From: Apoda limacodes
Taxonomy: Eukaryota > Arthropoda > Insecta > Lepidoptera > Limacodidae
Direction of reading: 5' to 3'
Assembly (NCBI GenBank): GCA_946406115.1
Contig: OX291545.1
Location: 10,926,001-10,990,000 of the forward strand
Length of the DNA: 64,000 bases
Position 1 is the stretch's first letter. Each line of letters starts with the position of its first letter. Below are positions 1 to 13,000 of the stretch, piece after piece. Under the pieces are notes generated by a model that saw only the letters and a list, made by a program, of their open reading frames with translations, was not told the origin of the DNA and ran no database searches. Made by a program: the position numbers and the translations under genes.

Positions 1-180
1 TTTCATAGACAAATCATAAAAACTAAACCCTATTCTCTGGATGGAGGAAGTTTCTCTGAAACCGCACTGTACGCGACTGATATAAGGAAGAATTCCCTGT
101 CGATGGTGAGCGGTGTTATGGTAGAAAGTAGCCATGGGAATAATTTCGAACACACTCTATTTGTACCAGCAGTGTATAAA
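1..180. repeat. dispersed repeat copy inside WDR59 intron 2 (partner at 60471-60600)
   Basis: The stretch from about 40 to 160 (gaaaccgcactgtacg..., ctgtcgatggtgagcggtg, gcagaaagtagcc-like) matches 60471-60600 in the same orientation at roughly 80% by eye. It is therefore a dispersed element rather than WDR59 coding sequence. I do not recognise the family. Confidence 0.6.
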
Positions 181-201
181 TTTAAAAAGAAATATACAAA
201 C

Positions 202-1525
202 CTACAGCACATAGTGAAAGTACAGGTTTCCTTGCATCTCGTAAGTCCCACATGTGGGTGAATGTGTCAATAGAACATGTAGCAATCAGGTTATGGTCTT
301 GTCGGTGGAAGTGTGTATCACTCACAACTCGAGTGTGTCCACGCAGTGAGCAAATACATGTCAAATCAGTGCCGCCGCGCCATTCATATACATCCACTCT
401 TTGATTACTCTGCAAAAGAACTGCTCAGCATCAAACTTTTAGTTTATTTTTTTTTCTTTTTTTGTTCTTATGGAAAAAAACTGCCCCATCACAAGGAGAA
501 CTGTGCAAAAAAAATCTTAATATTTTATATTGTGCTCAGCCCATGCTGTCATGAGTACCTGCTTGCTGTTGCTGCCTATGAGCTCTATGATTTTCATTAA
601 TTCAATGTAGGTATATATGACTGACAATCTGAAAATAGGACTAAGGGAACACTGAATGTAAGAGGCTTACACCCAATTCAAAATTTAAGAAAGAAGCCTA
701 TGATGTCTAGTAGATGATATAAGAATAAGAAATATATTACGAAACAGACATAAGACAACCTAGGAAGTCAGGTGTCATCACAATAAAATTTTAAATTCAT
801 AAGTTGCTTTAAAGCAAATATTAATTTATATTTAACTAGTTACAATAAATACTAAACTAGGTTGAATTTGTTTAATTTGTAATGTATATGAAACTTTTTT
901 ATAATAATTTTCATTACCCTCCCTTACCAGATTTCATGTGTTTTCCAGCGACAGTAATTTGGGTCATGGTCTTCACATGTCTTTTTAAAGAGAAAACAAA
1001 GGCTAGTGTCTTTATAAATTGAACCCTATTCATAATTTGGTTGACTAGAAAGAGGAAATTCCACATTGGACTATCCAATGCACAAGTTAATACAATATTC
1101 AGAATTCATCTAAACCTGCAGCAATCAGGTCACTAATATATATGGAATGATAACTCCCAATTTAAGGTACATTTCTACATAAAGGTACAAGGTAAGCACA
1201 TGAAGGTGCAATTTCTAAAAAAAAATAGACCCTAAGAGTGTTCATACAGAAATATACTTGACAATAAAATACACACCGCAATGGCACATAACCTCTGGCC
1301 TTGATAAGTTTGACACCATTCAGCACCTGCAGCATCGTATTTACTGTGCCGTGGATATTTTTTAATGATGTCCCCAGGTTCTTCATCGATACTTATATTT
1401 TTAATAGCTAAGCAACGCCGTCCAGCCAAAAGAACGTTGTTCCCTGAATAATCTACCGACATCGCAGTAGCTTGCAGTTCCCGGTATTCCCATTTTACAA
1501 TTTCTGAATTCCAATGAACAGACAT
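202..1525 (-). CDS. WDR59: WDR59, GATOR2 complex subunit, N-terminal two coding exons (partial, runs off the left end)
   Basis: WDR59 is a WD40-repeat subunit of GATOR2 (with MIOS, WDR24, SEH1L and SEC13), which relays amino-acid sufficiency to TORC1 at the lysosome. Exon 1 (1525-1277, 83 codons) starts with MSVHWNSEIV, has an in-frame TAG 9 nt upstream of its ATG, and ends ...LCAIA before a GTGTGT donor. Exon 2 (409-202) follows a TTTTGCAG acceptor and reads SNQRVDVYEW..., then HTRVVSD, DTFTHMWDLRDARKPVLSL, ending before a GTTTGT donor. Joined, they align well with the start of animal WDR59 (QATAMSVD, the first WD blades, SNQRVD, WDIKDTRKP). Both junctions keep frame (phase 0, then phase 1). 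The exon that should continue with the next blade (SQVKWNK-like) is not in 1-201, so the rest of the gene (animal homologues are near 1,000 residues) lies to the left. It is divergent from MPPE1, with 2.5 kb between start codons. Confidence 0.9.
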
Positions 1526-1806
1526 AATAATCTAGCGTAAGTTGTATACCCAATATTAAATAGATCTAGAAGATATAAATGTGGTAATACTCAATTTATT
1601 ATTCAAAAATATTGCTTGAAAATAAACAACCAAATTTTGACAATCAGCTGTTGCATTTTTTATTATTCTGTTTTGTTTTCTATGGTCTTAGACCATGCTG
1701 CCAACATTTTACTAAAATTATCAGAAATATATTTATAGTTCAGAATAAATTGAAGCAATTTTAATGTATATTAGAAGAAAAGTAGGTAAAAATGGTGAGA
1801 CACAAA

Positions 1807-1840
1807 GCGGGTGCGAACGCGGGTGCGAACGCGGGTGCGT
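1807..1840. repeat. 12-bp GC-rich tandem repeat
   Basis: About three copies of gcgggtgcgaac lie in otherwise AT-rich DNA, roughly 280 bp upstream of the WDR59 start codon. It may belong to the WDR59 promoter region or be a simple minisatellite. Confidence 0.7.
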
Positions 1841-2319
1841 CTAGTTTTAACATATTAAAACGAGCTTCACAAACACACCGATCGTGACGCGCAAGGCTGT
1901 TACAGTCGCTTTTTTCTTTACAGGATGGCTCTATCGCCCCTTTTGTATCATACCCATCGCGGTCCATAATTTTCAATTTATTTTTAATCACCTGTATAAA
2001 TTAATTATGGATGCAATTCGTACTAACGTCTAACTACTAATACTCGGTTTAATTTTATTGTTGCAATTTTTTTTATAATTACGAATTGTTAAATTCAGTT
2101 ATCAGCGTGGGATTTCTATGGGAACTCCTTGACTACAGAGAGAAAGTTTGCTATAATTTTTTAACTGTTTTTTGCCTTTTGCATATAATTTCTAAAGTTT
2201 TTACTACACGTGAAATATCGAGAAACAAAATATTTAGGAACATAATTGAAACATTGATTATAGTAAGGAAGTTTAGGAAGCTATAGGGATTTTATTATAG
2301 TTTTACTTACATGTATTAT

Positions 2320-3445
2320 AATGTTAACTATAAAATTAGTAGTAATTGTGAAAATTAGTAGAAATGTATTCCCCACGGACCACCTGAACGGCACAACTAG
2401 TTGGTCCGTGGGGAATTCAAAGCGTTTTTTTTCCCCACGGACTAACCTGTTGTGCCGTCAGGAATTGAGGGCGTTTTTATTTCCCCATAGCTTAACCTCT
2501 AATAATGTATGAGACTAATTCAAAAATAAAAACTAACTAACTTAAAAAGGAGGTTTTGCGATTAGTCTGTATATTTCTATGCTTATATTATAATTTCGAA
2601 GATGTCGATGTCTGACTGTCAATCAATGTGTAAAGTTTTACGGTGGAACCAACTGTGATGAATTTAATATGGATATAGTTTAATCCGTAAAAGACGAGAC
2701 TACTTAAATAAAACTGATTCTCAACAAACTTTTTTTAAATAAGTGTTTTTTTAAACTATTGATCGTACACTAGTAGTTTTGAAAATAATAGGTCTCATCA
2801 AGATATTTTTTCAGGAAGACAGCTGTCAAAATAGAAAGGGCTATATCTCCGTAACTTGAAAATGAAAATGATAGATTTTATCAAGATCTTTATTTTAGAA
2901 GACAGCTGTCAAACTGATTAAACTGCCAGAAACAATATTTCGGTAGAGAAACTACTAGTCTACGATCAATAGTTACAAAGACATAGTACTAGTGTGACAG
3001 CTGCCATTAGAAATAAAGATCTTGATGAAATATATGAAAACTACTAGTTTACGATCAATAGTTATGGAAATATATCGCTTTCTAGGTTGACTGCTGTCAT
3101 CCGAAATAGTATTTAAAGAAACATTGAATACATATTTAAAAAATATAAACTATCTAAATTAGGTACGTATCTATCGTAACAGCATCTACCCATACACATT
3201 TAGATATACAAAAAACATGCAAAATGTCAAACCGAATTTAAAAAGATTCACCAATTTCCTCGCAGATATATTCGTAGTTTATAAAAAAAAATTGTGCCGT
3301 GGGAAATACATTTCTACTAATTTTCACAATTTCTCACGGACCAACCACAACCACAATGTGTCGTGGGGAATTTCGTGCGTTTGTTTTTCCTCACGGACCA
3401 ACTAGTTTACCTATTGTCGCATTTGAAAGCGTTTTTATTATTTTT
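2320..3445. mobile_element. composite hairpin/tandem repeat element (non-autonomous, no ORF)
   Basis: The outer blocks carry a repeated unit of the form cacggaccaactagtt...cgtggggaatt...gcgttttt, twice at 2369-2480 and twice at 3340-3445. They also contain an inverted pair: aattgtgaaaattagtag (near 2347) is the reverse complement of ctactaattttcacaatt (near 3316). The inner part has inverted copies of aactattgatcgta-(c/g)actagtagtt (near 2755, 2950 and 3043) and of gacagctgtc plus tcaagatcttta (near 2800, 2880 and 3000). The same gacagctgtcaaac/tcaagatcttta vocabulary recurs at 27890-28365. No protein is encoded. The layout fits a fold-back or satellite-like MITE. Confidence 0.55.
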
Positions 3446-3556
3446 GTAATACATTTGTCGTAAATCATAATTTTCCCGTTGCACCCCAGCTAAGACGGCC
3501 TTGGATAACTGAAGTGTTTGGTCAGGAACCTATTGAAATGAAAAATGGTACGAGTA

Positions 3557-3895
3557 GACGGTAGAGTAATTTTTCCAACTGTCAAACTCATGTTCCAGAA
3601 CGGGTTGATTATTCAACTTTACCGGGCGACAATTACTCGGCGTGATTTGGAAAATAGCCTTAGGGGGCGTTCCGAATCGCAACGAGGAAGTTAAAAAAGT
3701 GGTTTTGGGACACCCAGTAATTTTCCAACTGTCAACTTGAATTCTTTACACTGCCATAGAAAAGGTAGAAAATCACTCCTGTCAGTGTGAAAATTAACTG
3801 TCAAACGCTCGTCCAGAACGGGTTGATTTTTCAACTCTACCGGGCGATAATTACTCGGCGTGTTCCAAATCGCGATGATTACTTGGCGGGTTTTG
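3557..3895. repeat. ~75-bp direct repeat, two copies, just upstream of MPPE1
   Basis: Copies at about 3570-3645 and 3795-3870 share ccagaacgggttgatt, tcaact-taccgggcga and aattactcggcgtg, with a period near 225-232 bp. The second copy ends about 120 bp before the MPPE1 ATG. Similar cggcg and accgggcga words occur nowhere else obvious in the window. Confidence 0.6.
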
Positions 3896-4011
3896 GAACA
3901 ACTTTTTTAATACTATACTATCTGTGGTCTTAAAGTATTCAAAAGTTAAGTTTGTATTTTTGGCTTTTAGTAATTTATTATTATTGTAAACTGCGTAAGC
4001 CGTTAGATTCA

Positions 4012-7000
4012 ATGACCGTATTCCAACGGCGTAATCGGCAAAAGCTATCTATTTTAATTTTGCGTTTTGCTTTGGGTTTTGCATTTATTTATATTTATTG
4101 TGATTATTTAATCTACTATGTTACCCAGATACAGGTACAAACTAATTTATATAATATAATATAATAATAGGATAAATTAAACTTTCTACCCTCTTTTGCT
4201 TATAATTAATTTTCCGGTTCTTTGAGGCATTTAATTTCTTACAAATTTTCTATTATCCAAGGGGAAGCGGACGGAAAGTATATACTTCAGTGGCCCCATT
4301 TCAATAGGTACCCTAAGCACAATTTATCTAAGATCGGCAATCTACAAAATAAAGTGGTAAATATTTACTTAGGGCATGAGCTACTTTGGCCTCAAATTTT
4401 TTTATCAATATAGAAGCATCTCCTTGTACACAAATAAAATACAAAATCACTGGAATAAAAATTCAAAATTGGTACCAAGCACAATTTTACAAAAAATTCA
4501 TACAAAAAAATATAGTTTCTGCCGATTTTTGCATTTCATTTGTGTGTCAGGGGATGCTTCTTCATCGTTTAAGACAATTTTTACGCAAAAATAGGGTTGG
4601 GGTGTGCAAAAGGGGTGCTGAGAAAAAAGACTTAGAAATTTTTTCACAATGATTTTTCCCCTTGCTTTTAGTTACTCTGACCAAAAATAGTTTGTGCCAG
4701 TAAATATTTACCAATAAAGTATTTTATGTCTATGCTGGAAAGTGAAGCTTTCCTCTGTTTATCCTGCATACCTTGTTATTTAAAAAGCTGTAAGTAACAA
4801 TCAATCAATCTGCTTATGTCAGTCTACTGTTTGACATAAGTCTTATATTATAAAAAAAGTAAAATTAATATAACAATAATAATGATGTACATAACATTAG
4901 GGTGTCCCTTATTTTTCAAATTTTTAAATTTCTAACGCATAGTCTGAGTTTTGTTCATTTGCCTCTAAAACACTTGGAAATAAATTTTTACCTTATTTGG
5001 AGTACAATGACCCATGCCGACTTGCATTGACTCATGTTCATACATGTTGCGCTGCAGTGGCGGTGCATATTCATGGCATTTGTTATTTGTTCTTAATTAT
5101 TCTCGCGATTAACACATTTTATTTTACACTTAAAAGATGGCAGTGGAATTAAGAAGCAATAAAAAATGTGTTTTCTTAGTTGGTGACGTAAACAGGAGCA
5201 AAGTTACCGACTAATCGTCAAGTTCTTGCAGTACTTTTTTCAACATTCGTGAAGTTAAATTGACTGTTAGTGGAAGCGCTAATCTCATGATTCGGGAGTG
5301 TATTATATTTTGGGAAAAAGCTAGAATCCCTACCAGAGCTATACCTAACTGTGTAAAAAAACTTCTACACCGTGCTTGGAGGGAGTTGCATAAAAATTCA
5401 AAAAAAATACAAGACATTTAAAAGCGCCCTGAGGAGGACTTTAAGAACAATTTAGATAATTTATTTGATATAGCACATGCTGATGCTTTGGAACGAGACA
5501 AAAAGTTATTGGAAAAAGAAGGAAGAGCAAGACAAAGGAAATTAAATGAAGAGAAAAAAAGATGTGAGCAAATGTGTTTCGGAGGTTTATCGTCATCTGT
5601 TGCTTCGCAACATTCTATTCTAACGCAAGGACATCACAGTCAACTTACCAGCTCTCATGGAAGCCTTGAGGAACACTTGGCATCCACCTCTCAAATCGTA
5701 AGTTCTGAAACTATACTTCAAGTTGTAGTAGACGCTCTAGATCTTAGCTGTGATGATTTTCCGATAAACAAATCGTCTATTTAACGTATTCGCACACAGA
5801 TACAAAAAGATAGAGCAGAATCTATGAAATCAGACTTTCAGAATAATATGCCTGAAATGGTGACCGTTCACTGGGATGAAAATTATTACCTTGACTTGAC
5901 ACGTGAGAAGTTCTAAAAAAGAACGCCTGCCAATTCTACTTTCATTTGGAGAAAAGGAACAACTTCTGGCTGTACCCAAACTGGAGAGCTCTTCCGGCCA
6001 GGATCAAGCTAAAGCGGTGTTGAACGCACTTTATGACTGGAACCTCGATGACAAAGTACAAATAATGTGCTGTGACACAACTGCGTCTAATACAGGGCGA
6101 TTGAAAGGAGCTTGTGTACTTTTGGAACAAAAACTAGACAGGGAATTACTACTCTTTGCTTGCCGCCATCACGTTTACGAACTGGTTTTAAAATGTGTGT
6201 TCGAACAAAAATCCACCAAGTCACAAGTAGCCCTGATATCTCACTGTTCAAAAAGTTTAGAGACAACGGGAAAACTATTAATCCTGCCATTGAAACATAG
6301 ACCGACACACACACACGACATTTTTCTAATAGAATAGAAGATTTGTTAACATTTTATAATAAAGAACTGCAAAGAACCATTGGACGTGACGATTATCGGG
6401 AACTGATTGAACTAGCTATAATTTTCTTTTTTTCTCCTGGACCGATGCATCAAGCAAGGTGGATGGCTAGAGCTATTTACTCTTTAAAGATATGTTTGTT
6501 GCAATCCCAGTTCAAAATTAGCACCAAGGATAAGCGAGCACTTCAAGAGGTCTGTGTATTCATTGCAGTGTTATATGTAAAACCATGGCTTGGATGTAGT
6601 CCGGCGGTGAAGGCACCAAATTAAGATTTGTGCTTTTTAAAAAGGCTTATATTGAATATGAAACTGTTGACTAATTGATCTCTAAAGCAACCCTGAACAA
6701 GTTTAGTCAACATCTTTGGTACTTGTCAGAAGAAATTACCGTTTTATCACTCTTTGATGATGAAGTTAGTGAACAAACTAAAACGAACATTGTAGTAAAT
6801 TTCCAAAGAGAGGGTTTGTATGATTCTGGGAAGAGATACATTCCATCTGAAGAAGATATGTCTGATTATTTGTATAGTAAGTAGAAATACTATATATAGT
6901 ACAATTTTTATACTATTTTCAATAATTTGTTAATAATACTGCTTTATTTATTGTTGCAGGAAAATCATTAAGTGATTTTGCGTCCGTCAAGAGCACAAAT

Positions 7001-10000
7001 TTATTTTCTCAATTAAAAATTGATAAGAATTTCCTCCAGGGACCCGTTTCTACATGGGATGAAGATGCCACCTATGCAGAGGCGAAAACGAAAGTGCTTT
7101 CTTTAAGGGCAGTTAATGATACGGCTGAAAGGGCTGTAAAACTTATGCAAGATTTTCATGGTTTGATCACTGCAAAAGAAGAGCAAAAGCAATTTTTGCT
7201 ACGCTTTGTTCAGGAGCATAGAAATCTATATCCAGACTGTAAAAAAGCGACCCTGAAAAGAAAATATCCTGCCTGATCTGTAATTTTATCTTTTTTAATA
7301 AATATTTTATAAAAAATTTAATATTTCAATTGATTTAGCTATATAACGGAAACGGTTAAAGACAGCAATTTTCAAAATCTTCAGAATTCTGTCGGCACAG
7401 GTTAACGTTGACGTCGGAAGATGAAATTTTGTATTTAAGTAAGACTGGGTAGTTTAAAAAGAAATAGGAGGTATGCATTTCGATATCTAAAAAAAAATTT
7501 TTTTTACCCATATAAGGGACAACCTTATGTACTTTTTCTCTGTACTTAAACGTTGATTATGCCATACACTATATGTCAGTACATATAAACATCCCCGGCC
7601 AGGATTTGAATTTAGGACCTTTGATTAGTGTTTAGAAATAACTGTCCCAAATATTTTACACTAAAATCACAAGTTGCAGAAAAGTAAATACTATTAATTT
7701 TTCCTAACAAATAAAATTAATAATAAATAAATTTAATAAAAATATTTTTATGGTACTTTTATTTTTTATTTTTAAATTAAAAAATTTCAGTGTGAATGGC
7801 CAGCATTAAGAAGGATTACTGATGGAATAGTACCTCTACATGTTATGGTGTTGGCTGATACACATTTACTAAGATTCCGAAATTTCCACTGGTTTGATGA
7901 ATGGCGTGAGTGGCAGTTACAACAAAGTTTTCAAACTGCCATGGTTTTACACAAACCTGAAGTTGTGTTTATTTTAGGTAAGGAAACAGTTATTCATTCA
8001 GGGGACATATTTAAATACACTGAGTTGTATTGAAGTAGATTTCTGGGAATACCCTTTTTTAGTTAGCCGATTTTATGAGATGTATGTATATGTTTTATTT
8101 ATCAAAAGAAAATATACCTAGATATACATAACCGTTTTTTTTTATTTTTTGGCAGGTGTTGTGTATCTTTTTTTATTAGGCATATGTTCTTATTTACTTT
8201 AACTTTATTTAATAGTAATAACACAAAAAGTAAATGGGATTTTGTCTTGAACACACTTAAAACATTTAATGTGAGATAGGATACTTATAGTTTTAATATT
8301 TTATAAATGAATGTGTTACCCTTAACTAACTACCCTGTCCTGGAACTTATTTAAATATCAATTGCACTGGTGCAGAACCATTTTACAAAACTGTTGCAAC
8401 ATTTTCAGGTGACATTTTTGATGAAGGAGAATGGTGCTCAGAGAAGGAATTCACTGAATATGTTCAAAGGTTCCATAAGGTGTTTAAGGTACCTGATGGA
8501 ACAGCTATGTATATACTAGCAGGAAATCATGATATTGGATTCCACTACAGGTAGAAAGGCTTAAAAATTGTATGAAACATTCAAAGTAGGAAGTTTTTTG
8601 TTTAATTTACTATTTTTTAGGGTTCTGTACCTCAAAAGGAAAAAAGAAACCCTAATAGGATCACTTGTTGTCCGTCTATCTGTCTGAGACCCTTTTTCTC
8701 AGAAACGAGAGAAGGTAACTATGATCTATGGTTCCTTGAAGCTGTAAAAATCAAGCTTCTAAGTCAACGCAATAAAAATACGACCGAAACACGGCATTTT
8801 TTGTCGCATATATTGGCATTCACAAATAAATCAAAACCTATGGGGAACTTCCCGTTGGAATCATGAAGTTTCACATGAAGCAAGGTCACAAATATAGAAA
8901 AACAACCGAAAATCATTAATTTGTAGTTATAACACCTTAAAAAAAAATGTCTGACAAAACCCTTTTACTCAAGAACGCGTGGAGGTTGAAATTAATATCA
9001 AATACTAAAGTCTATGTTCACTAAAAAATGAAAAAAAAAACAAGCCTCTAAGTCAATGCAATAAAAAAATATGCCTGCATTTTGGGCATACGGTTATTTT
9101 GTTGAATTTTGTAACACAAATAAATCAAATGCAATAAAAAAATATGCCTGCATTTTGGGCATACGGTTATTTTGTTGAATTTTGTAACACAAATAAATCA
9201 AAAGTTATGGGGTACTTCCCGTTGAGTAGAATCATGAAATTTGGCAAGAAGCAATGCTATGTAGCACACATGAAGGAAAAAATCTGAAAACTGTGAATTT
9301 GTTGTAAAATCACAACCTATGTCGATGTATTGGGACAACAGTTGTCCAACGGCAAAGTTAAGTTTGTCCCTTAATACAGTTTTCCTTTTACGGGACCCTC
9401 GGTGCGCGTCTGACTCGCACTTGACCGATTTTTTATTCTAATTAATCACAAATTATACTTATATAAATTAGTATATAAAAGTAATAATAGCATAGGAACT
9501 TAGGAAAGGAAATTAGGAAAATAACATACATAGAAAAAGGTTTTTACAAGAGAGTTTGGAAGAAATCTTTTTGAGAGGGTTTGGACGGACAAAACACTCT
9601 GTATATGCCTATGAATGATTATTACCATGATTTGTTAAAAAACTTGGGTAGTTATCTAAATGAAAACTGGCACTAGTTTTTTACGCTGTATATAGATTTT
9701 TTTTTTTTAAGATAATTTTGTTTTATTTTAAATAATTAACAGTATAATGTGAAAAGGATAACACCACATTTGGTGAAGAGGTTTGAGGAAAAAATGGAAT
9801 CACAGCCAGTGGAACTTGTCAGTATACGGGGCAATCATTTTGTCCTTATTAATTCCATGGCAATGGAAGGGGATGGCTGTGCTTTATGTGCTCGTGCTGT
9901 TAAGGAAATTGACAGGATTGCTGGTAAGAACACATTTTGACATAGTACAAAAATCATCAGACAATGTAAGCGACACTTAATCCCCTACTTTTGGTTTTAA

Positions 10001-13000
10001 ATTTTGCAATCACATTTATAAGTTTTATGTTGTTTTTAGACTAAACAATAGCGAATTTGTTTGTTGATGCTCTATATTTATAAAGACTTATGTTTGAAAT
10101 TACACAAAAACTATTGTAACGAAACAAAAGTTAAAAAATTATAAGTAGGTTTTTTACCATTGTGCCACAATATGACGGAGGTAAATCTACATCATTGGGT
10201 AACTTGATCTGGGGGAGGTATGTGTGCTTGGAACAATTGATATCTTAAAATATTACTATAAAATTTTATAGGTCTATTATTTAACAAAGGTAGCAATTAT
10301 TATTTAGACATGTCATCTATTATCAGGGACAAGCCGTTTAGCGTTTATTATGTGGTAATAAAGTAGGTATTTCTAATGTGTCTTATTAAAATGGTATACC
10401 CAGTCGGTCCTTAAATACTGTCATAGTTATTAGAGGTCGTAAAATAAAAATAAAACTTGGTGCTATAAAAAATATTTCTTATATTGGAAATGTAAGTATT
10501 TTAAAATAAAATACAGTAAAATTTATTCAAAATGCCCGCCGCCATTTGCCACACAGGCCTTGAGTCTTCGCGGCCCGTCACCGATTCATATCAATTTCTG
10601 CCACTGCTTTCCAAATTTTTATGAGGTTTAAGCATAGACTTTCTTCTCTAAAACCTGCCATATTTTATAATCCAAAGGATTAAGGTCTGGGCTGGAGGAG
10701 GGCCAATCTTCATTCTTAATTAAGTCGATAAGGTCGGTTTAAGCTTTGTGGGCCAGTATGGAGTCCTTTTGAAACACCCATGGCCGGCCAAGAAACAGCG
10801 TCTGAGGCAGGTAAATACAATACAAACTAAAACAGTGTCTTGGTAAATTTTTGCACTGGTTTTGACTCCCTTTTCACAAAAGTGAACTTCAGTTGGGCCA
10901 AAACAGACTAACTAACTATTGTTTATTATACTTCTTCTTGATGTTAAAAGTTTTTTCATCTGTGAACAGGATATCTCGGTGCTTGTTTTTCGCGTACCGC
11001 TTTAGCAAAACTCTGGATGGTTGGGGTGTACAAAAGGGGGCGCTGAGAAAAAAAGACTTAGAAAAGAAAGTCATTTTTTCCCTTGTGCCCCCTTTTAGTT
11101 ACTCTGACCATCTGGATCTTTTTATCATTGCTTTCAAGCGCGCGTAAAGGGGGTGTCCACTTTTTTTCTGTAAGCCCGTACACCCTTGTCTTCATTGAGT
11201 ACCTTTTTAACAGTCTTAGTACTTAAACCCATTTGCAAAGCCATCAATTTTTGTTTCCAGACAGGATTTCTTGGAATGCGTGCCTCGATCGCTTTGATGA
11301 CTGCTGAAGTCCTATCAGTCCTAGGTCTGCCTGATTTTTTCGTGTCTTCGACACTTGAATATTCGTTATACTTCTTGATGGTACGATACACAACCCTCTG
11401 TGAGATTTTCAAATTTTTAAGAAGTTTGAAAATTGTGTTAGGCGAATGGCCACAACGGTGTCATGCAATTACTGCTACTCGATTCTCTTTGAGCGTCCAC
11501 TCCATCGCGAAAATAAATGTTTTCGCGAAAAGAAAAGAATCGAAAATCGGACGCCGTTTTTATTTTTTTTTCGTTTATGTTCAACATTCAAAATTTTGTG
11601 CCAGTGACTGTATTTAAGGACCGACTAGGTATACACAGTATGTTGCCACAATCACTACATCAAAGAGAATAAAATATACTACGACTACATGACAATCAGG
11701 AGATAAAAGATTTTTTTTACTATAAATTCCCCTTTTTTGTGCCCTACTCTTATGGCAACTTCTGGCTATTCGAAAATTCTAATTGATGAATGGCAGTGGC
11801 GTTATGTTTATACAAGCCCAAAAGCCCAGCTTGCCCTACTATAATATTGACTACATAAAATCTTTTTTTCTAATCGAAATACCTCGCAATAACTAGGGGA
11901 TAGTACGAAACATCTAATTCACTCGCTTGCACGCACTGTCTTTTTACATGGCCTTAAATTAACTAAACTAAACTGCACTGAAAAAATGTTTCGCTATGTT
12001 TAACTGAAGTTTTGTCTACATATTGCCTAAAACTAGTGACAACCTAACCAAGTGTAGTACCTTACCAAAAGAGTTGAGTTAATATAGTCAATCAGATTAT
12101 TACAGACCTGTTTTCGTTGCGTATCGCAGACTTTCTTTTGTTTAATGTCACCAGAGCGTTTGCAATTATAAGTAAAACCGTTCGGCTAATTTACCTCAAT
12201 ATTTTTGTTCCAAGTAAGTTAATAGTTTATTTAAAACTCTATTTTAGCTAAGGAGTTTGGTAATAATCAGAAAAACAGTTAGGTTTAATTCAACTTATTT
12301 GTTTTGTTCCAAGTAGGCTTACAGTTCGTTTAAAACTCTATTTTAGCTAAGCAGTTAAGTAATAATCAGAAAAACAGTTAGGTTTGATTCGACTTACTTG
12401 TTTTGTTCCAAGTTAGCTAACAGTTCGTTTAAAACTCTAGTTTAGGTTAGCAGTTTTGTAATAATCAGCAAAACAGTTAGGTTTAATTCAACTAATATGT
12501 TTTGTTCCAAGTAGGCTTACAGTTCGTTTAAAACTCTAGTTTAGCTCAGCAGTTTTGTATTAATCAGCAAACAGTTAGGGTAATTCAACTTATTTGTTTT
12601 GTTACAAGTAAGCTGACAGTTAACTTAAAAGACTGGTTTGGCTAAGCAGTTTTGTAATAATTAGCAAAACAGTTAGGGTAATTCAACTAATATGTTTTGT
12701 TCCAAGTAGGCTTACAGTTCGTTTAAAACTCTAGTTTAGCTCAGCAGTTTTGTATTAATCAGCAAAACAGTTAGGGTAATTCAACTTAACTGTTTTGTTA
12801 CAAGTAAGCTGACAGTTAACTTAAAAGACTGGTTTAGCTAAGCAGTTTTGTAATAATTAGCAAAACAGTTAGGGTAATTCAACTCATTTGTTTTGTTCCA
12901 GGTAAGCTAACAGTTTTTAAATAATTAGCATAACCGTTCGGTTAATTTAGCTCAATTTTTATTTTTCTACAGAGCTTACTGTTTGTTTAACATAACTGTA

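Larger units (their letters stand above)
1526..4011. other. intergenic region between divergent WDR59 and MPPE1
   Basis: This interval holds the upstream regions of both divergent genes. Most of it is repetitive: a 12-bp tandem repeat (1807-1840), a composite inverted-repeat element (2320-3445) and a 75-bp direct repeat (3557-3895). I could not place a TATA box or initiator for either gene with confidence, and I see no coding exon. Confidence 0.6.
10399..11629 (-). mobile_element. degraded mariner-like element (1231 bp) with TA target duplication
   Basis: The left end cccagtcggtccttaaatac and the right end gtatttaaggaccgactagg are inverted repeats directly bounded by TA (10397-10398 and 11630-11631). 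It lies in MPPE1 intron 4, antisense to MPPE1. A 91-bp micro-MITE has inserted inside it (11019-11109). Confidence 0.88.

Noticed and set aside
1100..1160. A candidate extra WDR59 exon (minus strand, frame reading SDLIAA before a GT)
   Set aside because: Exon 1 can be extended to ...LCAIA before a GTGTGT donor, and it then joins exon 2 (SNQRVD) in frame with a better family match. No middle exon is needed.
9743..9756. Use of the AG at 9741-9742 as the MPPE1 exon 4 acceptor
   Set aside because: It breaks the reading phase left by exon 3 (phase 2). The AG at 9755-9756 restores ...HYR-ITPHLVKRF in agreement with the family.
11186..11617. 143-codon plus-strand ORF
   Set aside because: It is the antisense of the mariner transposase remnant and its terminal inverted repeat.
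12165..12960. CRISPR-like array
   Set aside because: Units are contiguous 98-bp tandem repeats without unique spacers and part of a fold-back element in a eukaryotic genome.
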